Shown piece by piece: positions 16,269 through 25,700 of a stretch of 64,000 nt of DNA. The first letter of the stretch is position 1, and every line of letters begins with the position of its first letter. The position numbers and the translations under genes are program-made. Source of the stretch: Paenibacillaceae bacterium (GTDB taxonomy: Bacteria > Bacillota > Bacilli > Paenibacillales > NBRC-103111); contig JAQSYI010000014.1 of the NCBI GenBank assembly GCA_029256185.1, positions 176,805-240,804 on the forward strand. Reading direction: 5' to 3'. The notes under the pieces were generated by a model that saw only the letters and a list, made by a program, of their open reading frames with translations, was not told where the DNA came from and made no database searches.

Positions 16269-18618
16269 ACTTCCGGCTGCATTCCCGGTATTGCCCCGGG
16301 GTCATATCCAGGTACTTCTTGAAGACCCGGTTGAGATAAGTGGTCTGGTAGCCCACCCTCTCGGCAATTTCCTGGATCAGCAGATCACTGTTCTGCAGCA
16401 GTTCCTTGGCCGCTTCCAAACGGTGCTGCGTCAGGTAATCGATGAAATTCATCCCCGTCTCCAGCCGGAACGCCTTGCTTACGGCATAGGCAGTAACGCC
16501 GAGCCGGTCCGCCAGCTCCTCCAGCGAAATATTGTTCATGTACTCCGCCTCGATCCAGTTTTGCACCACCCCCACCATCTGACCCAGTTTGTGCGTATGG
16601 CTGTTCTTCAGTTCACTGGAATACGGCTCCACGATGGCCGTGTCAAACCACCGGAGCATATCCTGAGGCTCGCGCAGCCCGATCAGTTGCTCGAACAGAT
16701 GTTCTCCATTGAACAGAGCCAGGGGCTGGACTCCGGATTGGAGCACTGTATGAAGGATGCTTCCCAATAGCTGCATTGCTCCCTGGCGCAGGGAGTATTC
16801 CCTTCCCTCCCTCCCCTTCTCGCCCTCCAGCTCCTGCAGGAAGGAGCCGATGAGCTCCGTGGTCATCTCCCGGTTGCCCAAGCGCAGAGACTGGAGAATA
16901 TCCCGCTCAACACCGAAGGGATAATCCACTGCTGCCCTGCTTTCCCGGACCGATTCCTCCAGGTCAATAATCTGGTTCTCGTCCTCCAGCCGGCGGTAGC
17001 CCACCGCTTGCTTGACTTCCTCCATAACCCGGGGGATCAGGCTGATCTCCGGCGACAGCTTGCCGATGCAGACCGTAACCCTGGTTTTCAGCAGGCTGTG
17101 CAGGGTATGGCTCAGCTCCCGGGCCAGCTCCTGCAATCCGGCGCGCACGGTCTCCGGGTCCTCTGCAAGCAGATAGGAGGTCAGCAGAGCAACGGACAGA
17201 TCCTGGAAATTCAGCACCTCGCTCTGCTCCAGGCGGGCTCCCCCCAGCTCTCCCATGATGTTGGCGGCCGCGAATCCGATCAGCTGCTGGTCATTGCTGG
17301 AGAAGCGCCCCTCCAGATTGGAGATGCCGTATATCTGCACCAGCATGACGGTGAAGCCCCGCTCCCCGGACTCCCAGCCCAATTGCTTCATGCGCTTGCG
17401 CAGCTCCCCCTCATCCAGATAATACAGATGATTCTGCACCAGCTGCATCAGGAACCCTTCCCGAAGGGCGGGCGTTTGCTCCGTCAGCCTGTTATGCAAA
17501 TCCTCGCTTTCAGTGGACAGATGACGCCATTGCCGCTCGATCAGCGTGACCTCATCCATACTGGAGCGCTTATCCAGCCGGAACAGCTGCGACAGATGCC
17601 GGATAGGACGGTACAAGCGCGCGGAGGCCACAACAGACAGCAGCAGGGCCAAGACGAACACCATCCCCCCGGAGACCAGCATGTTGCGGGACATGAACCG
17701 CACAGGCCCTGTCACCACAGACAGGGGGGCGGCGGAGATATAGGTCCAGTCTGTGCGCGTGAGCCGTCCGAACGAGACACTGTAGGTTTCCCCCATCCAC
17801 TCCAGCAGGAAGGGGTTGCTCTGCTCTCTCTGTTCTCTCTCCCCCGGCTCTGCCAGGACAGCTGCCTGCAGCGCCTCCTGAAGCGACCGCTCCGGACTGC
17901 CCGGCAAGGCGGCGGGAGTTATCCACTCCTTGTCACCCCGTACGATGAATGCGGTTTCAAGCTGCCCCGATCCGGCATTCTCGGAAATGATGTCCTTGAG
18001 ACGCTTGCGGCTTACATCCACCACCAACGCCCCGTATGGCGCCACACCGGCCACAGGAAGCTTGTGGACAAGGGACAACGAGGAGTTCCCGTCCTCTCCT
18101 TCCGTCAGGCCGTAGCTCCAGAAAATGGCTTTGGCGTTGCGCATTAATTGACGGTAAGGAGCCGCATCCGCCGCCCCCAGCCTGGAGGGACCCTGCGACT
18201 GGTTGAACACCATGCTGTGGCCGTCCAGGAACAGGGAGACATTCTCAATCAGGGGATTGGTCATCTGGATGGTCAGAAGCATCTTGTCCAGCTCCGCCGT
18301 AAACTTGAAATCATCGATGAAATCCACCGTTCTGATCTTGGGATCGAAGACAGAATGATACGACCATTGATTCAACATAAGCTGCAGCTGCGCCAGCTGC
18401 ATATCCATCATCTCCGACACCCGCTTCAGCCGGAGCTCCTGGACATGCGCCGTCTCCCGCTCAATTTGCCCAAGCGCAATCAAGTAAGAGCTGGCGGCAA
18501 TCAGCATGGTCGGCAGACTGGTAATGACCAGAATAAGGATCAAATATTTGCGGAAGGTGCTGCCTCTGGGCAGATCTGAATATGCGGTGGCCAACCGGCC
18601 GGCAAAACGTTTTATCAA
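16267..18618 (-). CDS. membrane-bound AraC-family sensor-regulator
   Basis: This 783-residue protein combines an extracytoplasmic sensor with a cytoplasmic DNA-binding domain. Residues 26-46 (YLILILVITSLPTMLIAASS) form the first membrane helix and residues 308-330 (MVFVLALLLSVVAS) the second, bracketing a Cache-like sensor. The last 100 residues hold an AraC helix-turn-helix pair (EELADRLGVTAYAVSKAFR, IQEIAERVGYQTTYLNRVFK). The TTG at 18618 is preceded by GGGGAGTGAG; an ATG at 18642 lacks a binding site. It lies downstream of an LplABC-like importer in the same operon and probably senses the sugar that the importer carries. Confidence 0.85.
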   Translation of the reverse strand: MIKRFAGRLATAYSDLPRGSTFRKYLILILVITSLPTMLIAASSYLIALGQIERETAHVQELRLKRVSEMMDMQLAQLQLMLNQWSYHSVFDPKIRTVDFIDDFKFTAELDKMLLTIQMTNPLIENVSLFLDGHSMVFNQSQGPSRLGAADAAPYRQLMRNAKAIFWSYGLTEGEDGNSSLSLVHKLPVAGVAPYGALVVDVSRKRLKDIISENAGSGQLETAFIVRGDKEWITPAALPGSPERSLQEALQAAVLAEPGEREQREQSNPFLLEWMGETYSVSFGRLTRTDWTYISAAPLSVVTGPVRFMSRNMLVSGGMVFVLALLLSVVASARLYRPIRHLSQLFRLDKRSSMDEVTLIERQWRHLSTESEDLHNRLTEQTPALREGFLMQLVQNHLYYLDEGELRKRMKQLGWESGERGFTVMLVQIYGISNLEGRFSSNDQQLIGFAAANIMGELGGARLEQSEVLNFQDLSVALLTSYLLAEDPETVRAGLQELARELSHTLHSLLKTRVTVCIGKLSPEISLIPRVMEEVKQAVGYRRLEDENQIIDLEESVRESRAAVDYPFGVERDILQSLRLGNREMTTELIGSFLQELEGEKGREGREYSLRQGAMQLLGSILHTVLQSGVQPLALFNGEHLFEQLIGLREPQDMLRWFDTAIVEPYSSELKNSHTHKLGQMVGVVQNWIEAEYMNNISLEELADRLGVTAYAVSKAFRLETGMNFIDYLTQHRLEAAKELLQNSDLLIQEIAERVGYQTTYLNRVFKKYLDMTPGQYRECSRK

Positions 18619-18726
18619 TGCAGTCTCACTCCCCGGCAGCATGCAGGCGGCAACAGCAGGCCAAGAGGCGCAGCTGCACCGTATCGATGCGGCCGCGCCC
18701 TGGTTCTCCTGCGCTGTATGCGTATG

Positions 18727-20256
18727 TTATTTGGTGCCGACCCGCTTCTGGTAGGCCTCATTCATTTCCTTGGCGAACTTCTGGAAGTCCCCGTTGGCTT
18801 TGAGCATATTGGCATAATCATCCCAAGCGGTGATAGGCTCCTTGCCAAGAATAATCTTGGATTTGAGATCCTGGATTTTCTGCTCCAGCTCCTTCTGGAC
18901 CAACAGACCCGTTTCGGAGTACAAGCCCGTGGAAGGATCGCTCATGCTCACCTTGGCCCGCTCATCGAGAATGGCCTTGTTGCGCTTAGTCATCTCCGCG
19001 TCCATCTTCACATTCACAGCGCGGTTATAATAATCCACAATGCCGCCCATGAACTGGTTCAAATCGGCCGAGTTGGTATAGGCCTGGTCGGGATTGGGAG
19101 TCTTCACGCCATTCTGTACGGTATAATGCACATCCTTGACTCCGTAGCGCATCAGGTCATCCGCTTCCTGGGTGCTGGTCCAGTCCAGAAACTCCAGGAT
19201 CTTCTTTACCTTGGCCTCCGGCACAGTCTTCGGGATCAGATAAGCGCCGAAATAGCCGGTGCCTTTGTAAGCCATCTTGCCAAAGGGACCTGTCAGATAA
19301 GGCAGCGCCACAATCTGCGCATTGGGGTCCACCTTCTTGGCGTTAAGCTCGTGGGTATAGGTGCTTTCGATGGTGCCCAGGGTGCTGAAGCCTGCTTTGC
19401 CCGCCCCCAGCAGCTCCTCCGCCTGCGATGCCTTCATGATAATGGCGTCCTCGGGAAGCAGCCCTTCCTTATAGAATTTATTGGCCCATACCAGCGCTTC
19501 CCTGGTTCCCGGCTCCAGTGCGGAATAGACCAGCTGCCCGTCCTTCACCTTCCACCGGCCGGGGGAGCCGTTCAGCAGATCCTCCATCCACATGAGCTTG
19601 CCCATCCAGGTAGCCTCAATATTGGCGGCAAAAGGAACCGTTTCATGCTTTCCATCCCCATCCGGGTCCTTCTCTTTAAACGCTTTCATCACCTGGTAAA
19701 TATCCTCGACAGTTTCCGGTATGCTCATCCCCAGCTTATCCAGCCAGTCCTTGCGCACCACCGGAAAAGCGGAGCCTGCCCCTTCCACCGGCCGCGGACG
19801 GGGAATGCCGTAGTTCCGGCCGTCCTGCATCTTCGTATTGGTCCAGGCTTCCTCACCGTATGCTACCAGATTCTTGTAATCCTTAACCAGTTCCGTCACA
19901 TCCCAGAAGGCCCCCTGCACGGCCATCTGCCGGATTTGCGGAGTAAACAGGTCATTGACCAGCATCAGATCGGGCAGATCGCCGGAAGCCAGGGTTACAT
20001 TGGATTTGTCATTGTAATTATTGGAGGTGACCCATGTGAATTTCAATTTGGTATTGGTCTGCTTCTCCAATTCTTTAATAGCCAGGTTCTCTTCTGTAGG
20101 AGCCTCCTTCGAATAGAAGGTCGTCATAATGGAGATGGTCGTGGGTTCCTTGCTCTCCACGGCGGCAGCGCCCTCCTCCTTGCCTCCGCAGCCCGCAAGC
20201 CCCCCTGCAAGCAATGCTGTCCCCATCACCAAAGCCAAGCCTTTCTTTTGCCACAT
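18727..20256 (-). CDS. extracellular sugar-binding lipoprotein (LplA type)
   Basis: This 509-residue protein captures an oligosaccharide outside the membrane and passes it to the two permeases encoded upstream. The signal peptide MWQKKGLALVMGTALLAGG ends in the lipobox LAGC, so the mature protein is lipid anchored. The rest is a type 1 extracellular solute-binding protein (ISIMTTFYSKEAPTEENLAI at the mature start). The ATG at 20256 is preceded by GAGGAGG. The large family has substrates from alginate and xylan to pectin oligomers, so specificity is open. No ATPase is encoded nearby, which is usual because a shared MsmX-type ATPase serves these systems. Confidence 0.9.
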   Translation of the reverse strand: MWQKKGLALVMGTALLAGGLAGCGGKEEGAAAVESKEPTTISIMTTFYSKEAPTEENLAIKELEKQTNTKLKFTWVTSNNYNDKSNVTLASGDLPDLMLVNDLFTPQIRQMAVQGAFWDVTELVKDYKNLVAYGEEAWTNTKMQDGRNYGIPRPRPVEGAGSAFPVVRKDWLDKLGMSIPETVEDIYQVMKAFKEKDPDGDGKHETVPFAANIEATWMGKLMWMEDLLNGSPGRWKVKDGQLVYSALEPGTREALVWANKFYKEGLLPEDAIIMKASQAEELLGAGKAGFSTLGTIESTYTHELNAKKVDPNAQIVALPYLTGPFGKMAYKGTGYFGAYLIPKTVPEAKVKKILEFLDWTSTQEADDLMRYGVKDVHYTVQNGVKTPNPDQAYTNSADLNQFMGGIVDYYNRAVNVKMDAEMTKRNKAILDERAKVSMSDPSTGLYSETGLLVQKELEQKIQDLKSKIILGKEPITAWDDYANMLKANGDFQKFAKEMNEAYQKRVGTK

Positions 20257-20316
20257 ACCTGCTTCCTCCTCGGATTCATTATACACAAACTCACTTTCCT
20301 GTGAAACCATATGTGA

Positions 20317-21195
20317 TCATCCCTTAACAGAGCCAACCATCGCCCCCTTGGCAAAGTGCTTTTGCAGGAATGGGTACACCATGACAATGGGCAGCGTGGC
20401 GATTACCACAGCGGCCATCTTTTTCGTTTCGTGGGGAATATCCCGGGAGGCGGCAATCTCCACGGACATTTCGCTGGAGGCTCCGGCGCTGGCGTCTACC
20501 AGCATATTTTGCAGGAGCACCTGAAGGGGCCATTTGGTGGTATCGTTGATGTAGAGCACCGCATGGAAGTAAGTGTTCCAATAAGCCACCGCATAGAACA
20601 AGCCGAAGGCGGCCATGGCCGGCAGAGACAAGGGCAGGATGATCCGCAGGAAAATCCCGTAATCCCCGCAGCCGTCAATGGCTGCCGCCTCCTCCAGGCT
20701 CTCGGGTATGCCTTCATAGAAGCCCTTCATGAGCAGCACATACCAGCCGCTGGCCAGCATGGGCAGAATCAGGGACCACAGGCTGTTGATCAGTCCCAGA
20801 TCGCGGACCAGCAGATAAGGGGGGATCATGCCAGGATTGAACAGGGTGGTGAGCAGTACGCCCAGCATGATGAGCCTGCGCCCGGTGAGCCGCTTGCGGG
20901 AAACCACGTAGGCCAGCGCTCCTGTCACCACCAGACTGCAGGCCGTGCCGATCCCGGCCAGGAAGACGCTTACCCCCATGGCCCGCAGGAATGCCTTGGT
21001 GGACAGCAGATACTCATAAGCAATCAGGGACCACTGGGTGGGAAACAGAATCAATCCCCCTCTTGCATACTCATCCGGGTGGGTAAAGGACAGCACGAAC
21101 ACATAATACAAGGGAAAAACAGCTATCAAGCCAATAACCAACAATATCGCCGCATTGAAATATCCGAATATGCGGTCTCCGGTGCTCTCTCTCAT
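20317..21195 (-). CDS. sugar ABC transporter permease (LplC/YtcP type)
   Basis: This 292-residue inner permease has six predicted membrane helices and the EAA loop (PESLEEAAAIDGCGDYGIF) that docks the ATPase. The C-terminus ends in the family tail HFAKGAMVGSVKG. The ATG at 21195 follows GGAAGGA; a frame extension to 21306 has no binding site. It is the second gene of the importer operon. A 155-bp gap separates it from the upstream permease. Confidence 0.9.
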   Translation of the reverse strand: MRESTGDRIFGYFNAAILLVIGLIAVFPLYYVFVLSFTHPDEYARGGLILFPTQWSLIAYEYLLSTKAFLRAMGVSVFLAGIGTACSLVVTGALAYVVSRKRLTGRRLIMLGVLLTTLFNPGMIPPYLLVRDLGLINSLWSLILPMLASGWYVLLMKGFYEGIPESLEEAAAIDGCGDYGIFLRIILPLSLPAMAAFGLFYAVAYWNTYFHAVLYINDTTKWPLQVLLQNMLVDASAGASSEMSVEIAASRDIPHETKKMAAVVIATLPIVMVYPFLQKHFAKGAMVGSVKG

Positions 21196-21350
21196 CTTAA
21201 TTTCCTTCCCTTCTCCTGTCTGTTCTCGGGCGAGGATAAACGCCTGACGCCTTCCTTTGCCGCTGACGCGTTCACCCAGGGATCTACCCAGGAATTGAAC
21301 AATCATTCACGTTAATACTGTCCGGGATTTCAAAATAGGCGTAAGCCGCA

Positions 21351-22325
21351 TCAGAATACCCCATCTTCTCCGAACCGCTTGGACAGCCAGTTGGCAAGCA
21401 GCACCAGGAGAAGCCCGACAACCGACTTGAAGAGGCCTACGGCGGTGGAGAAGCTGAACTGTCCCTGCTGGACCCCCAGCCGGAAGACGTAGGTGTCGAA
21501 CACATCCGCCACCTCGGACACGGCTCCGTTCATCATCAGATATACATGCTCGAAGCCCACATCCATGATGTGCCCGATCTTCAGGATGAGCAATACCACG
21601 ATCACGTTGCGGATGGCGGGCAGGGTAATATGCCACATCTGTCTGAGCCTGCTGGCCCCGTCGATTTTGGCCGCCTCATACAGCTCCGTATTAACCCCGG
21701 CGATAGCCGCCAGGAAGATAATCGTCCCCCAGCCGCTTTCCTTCCAGATGGATTGGGCCGTAAGCACTCCCCAGAAGATATCCGGGTTGGTGAGAAAGTC
21801 AAACTTCTCCAGTCCGAAGAACACCAGCATCCGGTTAACGATTCCCTCTTGCTTGGAGAACAGCAGGAACGTAATCCCGGAGATAATCACCCAGGACAGA
21901 AAGTGGGGCAAATACACAATGGATTGCACCGTCTTCTTGAAGAAGGCCTGCCGCACCTCATTCAGCATCAGAGACAGTAAAATAGGCAGCGGGAAAAAGA
22001 AAATCAGATTCAGCAGATTGATCGCCAGTGTGTTGCGGAACAGCTTCCAGAAATCCGGATGCTGAAAAAAACGCTGAAAATGATCCAGCCCGGCCCAAGG
22101 GCTGTCCAGAAATCCAAGGTACGGGGAGTAATTCTTGAAGGCGATCATCACGCCCCACATAGGCACATATTTGAACAGCAGAAAGAATATGATCCCGGGC
22201 AGGGCCAGCACATACAGCTTCCGGTCCCGTTTCACAGCCGCCCACAGCCGCTGGCCCTTCGTACGTTGTCTTGGCACGGCTGTTCCCGGCCCAAGATTGG
22301 CTATTGCTCCAGTTTGTTGTACCAC
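21351..22325 (-). CDS. sugar ABC transporter permease (LplB type)
   Basis: This 324-residue permease has six membrane helices, the family opening LLFKYVPMWGVMIAFKNYSP (about 48-67) and the EAA loop (TELYEAAKIDGASRLRQMW). The GTG at 22325 follows GGAGGGAAGC. It is the first gene of the importer operon and is divergent from the SLH beta-helix protein at 22709, so both may respond to the same polymer. A possible -10, TATAAA, lies about 20 bp upstream on the minus strand. Confidence 0.9.
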   Translation of the reverse strand: MVQQTGAIANLGPGTAVPRQRTKGQRLWAAVKRDRKLYVLALPGIIFFLLFKYVPMWGVMIAFKNYSPYLGFLDSPWAGLDHFQRFFQHPDFWKLFRNTLAINLLNLIFFFPLPILLSLMLNEVRQAFFKKTVQSIVYLPHFLSWVIISGITFLLFSKQEGIVNRMLVFFGLEKFDFLTNPDIFWGVLTAQSIWKESGWGTIIFLAAIAGVNTELYEAAKIDGASRLRQMWHITLPAIRNVIVVLLILKIGHIMDVGFEHVYLMMNGAVSEVADVFDTYVFRLGVQQGQFSFSTAVGLFKSVVGLLLVLLANWLSKRFGEDGVF

Positions 22326-22708
22326 TTCAGCTTCCCTCCATACTTTATAGTGCTTCTATCCCTCCGAAGCCGCTCAGCCGCCGTTTACCTTCCTGCGGCC
22401 GCTTCCGGCTGTAATTGCATTGTAGAAAACAGCCCGCTTCCCGGCAATTGGACTCTTTTGCCCCCTGTTTTTCTGTCCGCCTATTTGGTCTCCCCTTTCA
22501 CCTGTTCCTCCTCTTTTGGCCGCCCTTCCTTCGCCTCTCCCCCTCCGGGCCACCTTATTCACTTGTCCGTCCCTTCTGGGCTATCCTGTTTTCCTTCCTG
22601 ACCCCTTCCGGGCTTTTTTCCCCCGGCAAAAAAGTCTTATGGACGGGAAGAGACCGGTTGGATATAGTAACCCTGCGCGCAAATACAATAGAAGAAGAGG
22701 AGTTGTGA
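22326..22708. other. divergent promoter region with a polypyrimidine tract
   Basis: This 383-base gap separates the importer operon from the SLH protein gene. From about 22430 to 22625 the plus strand is strongly pyrimidine biased, with repeated CCTTCC and CCCCTTC. Just before the SLH gene TACAAT at 22684 may be a -10 element, but no good -35 is spaced from it. No operator could be singled out. Confidence 0.45.
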
Positions 22709-25700
22709 ATGATGACAAAAGCAAGGAATTTCCTTCTGGCGGTGCTGATGCTGGCTTTGCTTGTGCAAGGCATCGGCCCTCTGGCCGCCATCCGAACGGC
22801 CCATGCCTATCCGGGGGAAAAAGGAAATGCGCTGCTCGTAGTGGGAAGCGCTTCCAGCTTGACTGGAACGGATAAGGCTCTGCGGACCAGGCTGCTCAGC
22901 CTGGGTTATTCCGTAGGAGAGGTCACCTCCACCGAGGCGGCTGCGGGACATATCGCCGGATCATCCGTTATTGTGGTGTCCTCCACTGCCACCAAGATCA
23001 CCACGGCGGTGAAGAACGCTGTAGTCCCTTCGATCGTGTTCAAGGCCTCACTCTATCCCGGAGCGGCACTGACGGGCAATGCCAAGGATACGGACTACGG
23101 CAGCAGCACCACAGAGAATACGGTGAGCATGTCCGTCTACAATTCCGCCCACCCCTTGTCTGCGGGACTGGCCGGAGATATAGCCATTCAGACGGGAGCT
23201 ACCACCATCAGTTGGGGCCAGCCGGCGGCGAGCGCCATTGTTATCGCCTCTGCCATATCGGATGCCGCCCATGCTGCACTGTTTGCCTATGAACGGGGCG
23301 CAGCCATGGCGGGAGGAACGGCTGCACCGGCCCGGAGAGTCGCTCTACCCTGGGGCAGCAGCATCACGGCCGCTACGGAAGAAGGCTGGCGGCTGTTTGA
23401 CGCTGCCGTGGGCTGGTCCACCGCGCTTAATCCTTCCCCGGCCCGCAATATTACCAGCTTCTCGGTGATGGGTCAGATCGGGGCGTCCGCGGTTGATCCG
23501 GAGGCGGCGGAGATTGTCTTCACCATGCCTGCCGATGCGATTATTACCGGATTGCAGCCGTCCATTGAGTTGTCGGAGCTGGCCTCTGTCTATCCACCGT
23601 CCGGTGCTGCTGTGGATTTCTCCGGACAGGGAGCAGTCGTGTATACCGTCACCGCCGAGGACGGGTCAGCCCGTCAATGGAGTGTCCGGCTGGTTGTCCA
23701 GACTCCCCAGGGCAACCGGGTGGAGCTCTTGCGCAACGGCCAGCTTCACCAGACCTACTCTACCATTCAGGCAGCGGTGGATGCCGCTGCACCGGGTGAC
23801 ACGGTCAGGATTGGAGGAGGAGAATACTTTGAGAATGTCATCATAGACGGGTTGGCGGCAACGCAGAATGCGCCTGTCATCATTGAAGCCGCTCCCGGGG
23901 AGACGGTTATCGTCAACGGAGCGGACAGCGGGCTGGCGGTTTCCGGCAACAGACGCTGGACCCATGAGGGCGGCGGCGTATATACCGCACAGGTGCCTTG
24001 GACCGGAGACAGCGAGAAGGCGCTGCTCACCTGGGCGTCCAGAGCGGCGGGAGGGCTCTTGGCTGCCCATTACACCAGGGCCAAGTTCGATGAAGGGGCA
24101 AGAGGCGACGACAAGACCTGGCGCGACGGCGAAACCGTCTATATCAAGCTGAAGAATGGCCAGGACCCCAACCAGGTGCCGTTGTATATCGGCATGTCCG
24201 ATGGCGTATTCCGCATTGAGAACAGCAGCTTTATCACCATCCGCAATCTGCAGATCCGGGGCGGAGGCTTCGCGGGCATCTATATGAAGAGTGACGGCTA
24301 CCGGAATCTGACTCTGGAGGGCCTGGAGATCGTCAACTGCTTCCGTGGACTCAGCACAGATGATGAACACGAGTCGGGCGAGGGGCTGACCATCCGCAAT
24401 AACCTGATCCGCACTGACTGGCCCGCAGATTGGCGTTGGGACGGGTACAACGACTCCGGCTCCTCCTCCAATGAAATGGTTGCTCCCATGCGGGGTCATG
24501 GCATGGTGATGAAGGCCTCCTACTCGGAAATCAGCGGCAATGAGATCAGCGGCGGCTGGGACGGCATGCAGGTGCAGGGCCACGAGATCAGAATACACCA
24601 TAACCGGATTCACAATATGAAGGATGACGGCATCGAGCTGGAGAGCAACAACACCAAGAACCTTCATCTGTACGAGAACGAGTTTTATGACAATTTTGTC
24701 GGCTTCAGCATTATTTCCGATACACCGGGCCCCATCTATATTTACCGCAACACCTTCTCCAGCAACAAGCTGAGTCTGTTCAAGCCCCAGACGGGAGAAA
24801 CCTACCGCTACGGCTATTCCATCAAGAACGGCGGAGACTGGGGAGCTGGCGCGAGAAATATCAAGGTGTACCATAACACCTTCTATGACAAGCGGACCAA
24901 TCTTTTTGACCGGGACAAAACCTATGACTGGAATGACTTCGAATATTACAACAACATCTTCTATACCGTGGGCATCCGCGACGAGCGCGGGACGGTGGAG
25001 TCCAGCCAATTGGGCAGCACGGAAAAGTACAGTCAGGGCAACCGCTTTGACGGCAATCTGTATTACAGCGAGAAGTCACCCCGCCTATTCGGGGATTGGG
25101 ACGGTCTGGGAACCTGCACCACACTGGCAAGCTGCCGGGAACTGAGCCCGGTCTTTGAACGTTCTGGCATTCAGATCAATCCGCTGTTCCTGCAGCTTGA
25201 TGCGGCAGACGGAGCTTTCAATACACTGCACACCGCCGAAGAGAGCCCGGTCCGCAACGGGGGCACAACGGTTCCCTTGGATCTGGGCTGGCCGGATACG
25301 GTTAACATCACCGACGGTCTGCCGGATATCGGCCGGTATGAGCTGGCGCCACGGGTTACAGGCGATCTGGCACCGCCCGCTGCTCCTGCGGGTCTCGCTG
25401 TAACGTCGGCAAGCCCGTATTCCGTGGCATTGGAATGGAATGCGAATTCGGAGAGTGACTTGAGAGGATACAACCTGTATCGCGGAACATCCCCTCATTT
25501 CACACCTGATTCGTACACGAAGCTGGCTACCTGGCTGCAGGATGCCTCCTATACGGACCGGCTGGAGCTGATACCGGGAACCGCTTATTACTACAAACTT
25601 ACCGCGGTGGACCTGGCGGGCAATGAATCCTCCCCTTCGGGGGAAGCCTCGGCTGTACCCCCTGCTGATGCAAGCGCCCCTGCCGTCCCGGGAGCGCTGA

